From Diorhabda sublineata (lineage: Eukaryota > Arthropoda > Insecta > Coleoptera > Chrysomelidae), in the NCBI RefSeq assembly GCF_026230105.1, contig NC_079483.1:14067312-14131311 (forward strand): a stretch of 64,000 nt of DNA, in the 5' to 3' direction. Shown here one piece after another: positions 58,996 through 64,000 of the stretch. The notes beneath the pieces were generated by a model that saw nothing but the letters and a program-made list of their open reading frames with translations, was not told where the DNA came from and searched no databases. How positions within the stretch are numbered: the stretch's first letter is position 1; each line of letters starts with the position of its first letter. Position numbers and translations under genes: made by a program.

Positions 58996-59647
58996 AACTT
59001 CATTTCAATAACGAACGAAATCTACGTTGAATTCTGACGTGAAGACTTTTTTGTGTAGAAAAGTTTCAGAATATTCAACGGATTTGTAGTAATTTAGACA
59101 AAGGCAAAGCTAAAGGCCAAAGTAGAATAACTAGCTTCGTTTCAATAAGCACACTCCATATTTTCATACATATTTAATGATGTTGGTCAGTACTATATTT
59201 TTTTTTTCAAATAAAACAGGGTTTGAATTTATAAACGATCTATATTTCACAGTTCAATTTTATCTGTCTAATTCATTTTTGCCTTGTTTACCTCTACTTT
59301 TTAAACATTGAAATCGAGCAAGCATATTTGAATTTGATGCAGGTGCACTCGAAGTACGGTTAATGGCATACTATTATGTTTCTGAATTATAGTAAGGAAC
59401 GATTAACTTCATAATATTTTCTATTTTTTAGGACGAAAAATTTCTATTTTAGAAGAAATATTTGTCATTACAATTAATACTATTGAACTGAAAATAATTG
59501 ATAGAGAGAAATAAAAAGAATTATTTATTAAACAATCAAATATAATTTATAATTGTTATATAATTTGAAGTACCTTGATAGAAATACAAAAATTAATAGT
59601 TCCGGCATGTTTGGGAAATAAATATAATAATTTTGAAGGGTATATAT
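58996..59647. other. no recognised feature
   Basis: AT-rich spacer between the tandem array and the inverted-repeat element. Confidence 0.4.
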
Positions 59648-60700
59648 GCTACGGTCACACATCGAAAACGGCCTGTAGCCGTTTACAACAGCCACAAAGC
59701 GTTCTGTGTGCCTTGCGTTTTCCAGAATGCGTTATGGCTGTTCTGATATAGCCAGAACTCGAATGAAATTATTTTAGATTTAGAAGACGTCAGCTCACTC
59801 ATTATTTGAATAAATGTTTAATGATGTTTTATATCCATATAGTCAATAGTTAATGTACATTATTAACAGTCGTTTTAATCTAAAAAAGTATATTACTAAA
59901 ATCGATCTTCGTTGCATATAGAAATGTAAGCATAAAACAGTTACCGGCCGACATGCTTAATCAGCAGACGAGATATTATAAATTAACAGAAGACATGTAT
60001 TTTCATAACTTTTGTATAGTAAGATCTTTATTGTAACCTTTGTTGTAGTAAAATCTATTTAAATACTATACAAATTCCAAAAAATTTGTAATAACTGTAT
60101 TTTTTAAAATAAAAAAGTGACAAATGTTGCAAACGACATTTCTGGCGCTGCGAACTGGATTCTCGTACAGAAGCCACCAGTTTCCTGGTCAATTTCAATT
60201 ATTTGACGATTCACCGAATCATCAGTGATCATCCTTTTGTGTTTATTCCTTTTTATCCCTTTATGAGCGTTTTTAGTGATATTTCTCAGGATAATTTACA
60301 TTTACTTTTCGATAATCTTGCCGTAGATATTGTTGCAATCGATATTTCTATATCCACATATTTGTTTTTGCATGAGGAATTGTTGTGGCATTTTGAAATG
60401 CATTGAACTTTATGTTTGACGCAGTTAGGTTATGTTAGTTATATTAACTATTGACTATATGGATATAAAACATATAAAAACGTTGTCATTAAACATTTAT
60501 TCAAATAATGAGTATTGTATTACTTTGTTACCAAATGATTATTAATAAGCAGCATTATATTATGTGGGCTGACATCTTCTGAATCTAAAATAATTTCATT
60601 CAGGTTCTGGCTATATCAGAACAGCCTCAACGCGTTTTGGCAAACGCAAGGCGCACAGAACGCGTTGTGGCGATTTTAAATGGCTACTGGCCATATACAA
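59648..60700. mobile_element. DNA transposon with long terminal inverted repeats, about 1.05 kb
   Basis: The left (59648-59858) and right (60441-60700) ends are inverted copies over more than 200 bases. Shared words are GCGTTCTGTG, GCCTTGCGTTT, GCTGTTCTGATATAGCCAGA, ATGAAATTATTTTAGATT, GAATAAATGTTTAATGA and ATATCCATATAGTCAATAGT. The centre holds one 67-codon + frame (60203-60406) of unknown kind. The outermost 40 bases differ at the two ends, suggesting one end is eroded. No transposase recognised. Confidence 0.75.
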
Positions 60701-62379
60701 TTTTATATATTAGCATTAGTGTTCTCTAGTTTATAAAATCAACTGAAATAGTTTCGATACTTTTGTCTCAATAAATTTGATTTTTCAAATACTTTTAACA
60801 ACAAAAAAATGGATATATACATGAATACCCCCTAATTACACTTTCTCTTCATATATCAAAAAAGCTACATTAGCTGTACTAACATTCAAGAATTCAAGCA
60901 TAAGATCGATACTAGCTTTTGTCTTCAATATTAAATAATTGCTAAAATCCCAGCTTGAGAAATCATTGAGTTTTCTTTGAATGGATTTTACATCCGCAGT
61001 TCGAGTGCGCCCTAATCTACATTTCACCGAATGGTCTGTCGAATACTCTTAAATATACACTATCAATAAATCTTAGCTTTATACATTTTTGACACATCTG
61101 GTGTGACAGGCTACTAAATGATATAGTATGTACAGATCTTTGTTCCTGGGCATAAGCATCAGCGTGGTATTAGAACTATCAATTTTTTTAAGACAAAATA
61201 CATATAAATGAAATTAGGCAATTAAAAATTTATGAAGGGTAAAACTTCAGGGCTTATGATATGGGAAATTGGTGAGTTCTTGCGTTTGTTTCTCATATTG
61301 CACCTAAAACATAAGAGTGTTTTGTGTGCGTACAATAAATATTAATTTACTTAAACTGTATAAGCCAGACAATAGCTACTTTTAAAACCCAAAAATCTCC
61401 AAAAAGTTACTCAGTTCTACAGATCATCTCTAATTTTATTGAAAAAATTCAATCGATCAACATTATCAAAAATAAAGAGTCTTTCGCAGACAATCGTTAA
61501 AAACATTTTATTTCATTGGATATCGTTATCGCATACAACACTTAATTTCACTATTCACTGCTTCTCGTAACAAAACTAAATTCTCAATACAAATATAATT
61601 ATCCTTATGTTTCTCAGAAGTAATCAAATTTCGGTATTCAACAATGTATTCATTTCATTTGGTTAATGTGAGTAATATTGTCATAGTCTTATAATAATGA
61701 TAGGAATGAGGACTACCGCGATTGAATTTTGGTTACTAGAAGCATTAATGTATAATAAGGTCTTGTAGCTTTAATGCAGAAATTCCTAAACTTGTTTCCA
61801 CTTAAAAATATTTCATTGGCTGGAGCCCCCTACTGCTAAATTTCAAACATATTCTCAAAAATTTTCATAAAATGATCACTGTAATAGTTAGATTTAAAAT
61901 TTTTACAAATAGGCAAATGTTTTGTAATAGTATAGCTATCCCTTTGAATCACTACTTACCACTGCTTTTAGAGGGTTTTGTTTTTCAGAAAGATTTTCTT
62001 TTTCGAACAAAACGGAATTAAGGAACAAGTACTGTTCTTATTGGGTTCCTTAAGATCTAACATGTTAAAACGAGAAGAAGTATTGCCTTAACTGATTAAC
62101 CTATTAACGTCCACGGATTCCATATGGTATCGCAAATCATCTTCCCGTTCTACAACCCACCGTCATGGTTTTTGAAGAAGTGGGATCGTGCGATTTCTTT
62201 TGAATGCTTTGTAAGCATTCGCTTTTAATTTTCTATACTGACATTGTGTTTGGAGACGGCTCCGCAGTAGTATACCAGTAAATTATATCAATTTTGTTGT
62301 TCACAAAACAATGGACATTCGATGGTAAGTTCTTCTCTTGCTCCAATAAATTGATGAAATATTTTTAGATAATAATGTA
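60701..62379. other. no recognised feature
   Basis: AT-rich. A reverse frame at 60836-61027 encodes a peptide starting MKCRLGRTRTADVK that I cannot place. Confidence 0.35.
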
Positions 62380-63020
62380 GTCACAGATGAAGATTCCGTT
62401 GACGAGGACGAAGGAAGCATGATCCGTAAACTAACTGGTACCTATTTTGCTATATATTTATTTATACCTCATTGATTTTTGATATTGTAGTTCGTCAATT
62501 AAGAGCTTCTGCATGAATGAAGCTGTTAAATAATAAGAAAGTAGGGGAAACTAGTCAGGATAATGCGCCCCGAACTGTAAGTGACTATACGTCGATAGTT
62601 CGACAATTTTTGGAGGCAGATTTTTCTATATATGTCTCTAGTTGAGCTATTCCTCCTTTTTTGACGTCGGTATTTTTCAGTATTTTGTTAAGAAACACGA
62701 AAATAAGCTCAACCTAAAAACGTAGTGGACCTTGAAATTATTGCTTCCGAAATTTGCTGTATAACAAAATGGTATCAGATTTAATGAGGAGAAATATATT
62801 TATCCAGATTTAAAGATTTATCCATATATCAGATAATACTAACGTAATTAAGTCTGATAAGGTTTGGAAGTTGCGACCACTAATGAAAACAATAAAAGAC
62901 AAGTTTTGGAATAATTTTTAACCAATTCAGAATCTGTGCTATGACGAGACTATAATATACGGACGCCACGGATGTAAACAATTCATCTGTGGGAAGCCAA
63001 TAAGGTTTTGAATACCAAAT
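62380..63020 (+). pseudogene. piggyBac-like transposase relic
   Basis: An acidic start (NNVVTDEDSVDEDEGS, about 62386-62420) resembles the acidic N-terminus of piggyBac transposases. From about 62840 the frames read SDKVWKLRPLMKTIKDKF, WNNF, then IQNLCYDETIIYGRHGCKQF and ICGKPIRF. Family form: 'D.l.kvRPl.d.ln..f...f.p...lsiDEsMv.y.GR.s.kqyi..KPir.G.K'. The catalytic Asp (DE) is kept; the part between the N-terminus and the RPL block is scrambled, and everything after KPIRF is lost. Confidence 0.7.
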
Positions 63021-64000
63021 CGATTTATACCATTTATACTTAGAGAAGATGTAAATATCAGCAAATTACATGGAAAATGCGCAGCACCGATGGTACCAGA
63101 TATTAGATGGATCATTTTGTCATCTTATCTAACAGCCGTAGATGTGCTGGAAGTGTGACGTTGGTCAAATGGTTGGCCTCTTATCGTAGGTACTAAAAAG
63201 GACAAATAATGGAAAACATATGATTTCTTAGTAGTTATTTCTTCTTAGAATACTGGAAAAAAATATGAAAATAAAAAATAAATTAATTTGGGCGCTAAGG
63301 TTATATTATGGAATTGAAGATTTGAAGGGTGGAAAGAAATGATTCCTTTTAGAATAATATGGTATTAGAATTATCTGAAAGTCAAAACGTGACACATAAC
63401 TCGTATCTGCTAAATTAATAGAAAGATATAAAGATAAAAGAAAAAATATTTTAATTTTTTTTGAAATCCAATTTTGTTTATCGAACTCCTTAGTTCGACC
63501 ACAGACAATGAGATTTGCTAGAAGTTTAAGACCTTCCACTATATTTTGAGAAGACGAAAAATATAGTAAACAGAACTAGCATTGTACCTTTAACGATATC
63601 TCGCCAACATTTATCTGTAGAAAATAGTGTGACAGAAGATATGAGAGTGTAAAAATGAGATATTAAATTGTTTGAAATAATCAATTGACTAAAATTTGGA
63701 ATTGACTTTAGATCATTTCAAAATACACTTATACGAAAACAAATTAGATTAGACTTCTTTAAGACTTGGCTCAAATTTTTGCTCTTTCTTAGAGGTCTCA
63801 AGGCACATAATTTTTCGGATTATATAAACAAATAAACAATAACTTTACAAATATATTTTGAAGTGAACAATAAATTTTAACTAGAATTATGTTAATTTAA
63901 TAATGTCTTTATGATTTTAGCATAACGTTTTAGTTCAAATACAACAAATTTTTCCAATACATACTTAATTTAAACATATGTTGAAAATAAAGACCCCTGA
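63021..64000. other. right edge, no recognised feature
   Basis: May include more eroded piggyBac sequence to about 63230. A 77-codon reverse frame at 63306-63539 has no known relative. Confidence 0.35.

Noticed and set aside
1..64000. CRISPR arrays, operons, phage or bacterial systems
   Set aside because: Spliced exons, AT-rich introns and eukaryotic transposons throughout; no regularly spaced short repeats with unique spacers and no prokaryotic gene clusters.

Overview
The window looks like AT-rich nuclear DNA of an insect. A beetle is my best guess, but that is inference from the gene family and the mix of degraded transposons; no species marker is visible. I recognise one host gene, on the + strand: the 3' part of an orthologue of Drosophila winged eye (wge), a chromatin protein with a C-terminal BAH domain, related to vertebrate BAHCC1 and TNRC18.

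Six coding exons join in frame at GT-AG junctions: 6886-7179, 18553-18763, 33857-35229, 48333-48495, 51058-51226 and 54971-55157 (TAA stop at 55155-55157). Together they encode 798 residues with no initiator, so the 5' end lies to the left of the window or in an exon I could not find. The first two exons are rich in Pro, Tyr and Ala. The third is long, lysine-rich and probably disordered, opens with a cysteine cluster and ends with a tryptophan motif. The last three carry the BAH domain. An AATAAA signal at 55266-55271 probably marks the 3' end.

The gene covers at least 48 kb, nearly all of it in five introns (about 11.4, 15.1, 13.1, 2.6 and 3.7 kb) full of old transposable elements. I could support Tc1/mariner-superfamily relics (at least eleven, including a complete internally deleted mariner derivative with inverted repeats and TA ends), three relics of one DDE transposase family, a P-element-like relic with a broken THAP domain, a piggyBac relic, a hAT-like terminus, a Penelope-like fragment, seven LINE fragments, two probable solo LTRs, a tRNA-Ser-like SINE, several long-arm inverted-repeat elements, a small palindromic family, and tandem arrays.

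The flanks (1-6885 and 55272-64000) are similar repeat-rich DNA with no recognised host gene. No prokaryotic system, CRISPR array, operon or standard RNA gene is visible. The most unusual items are the inverted-repeat elements, above all the one at 35.6-36.3 kb, which encloses a GC-richer open segment of unknown origin.
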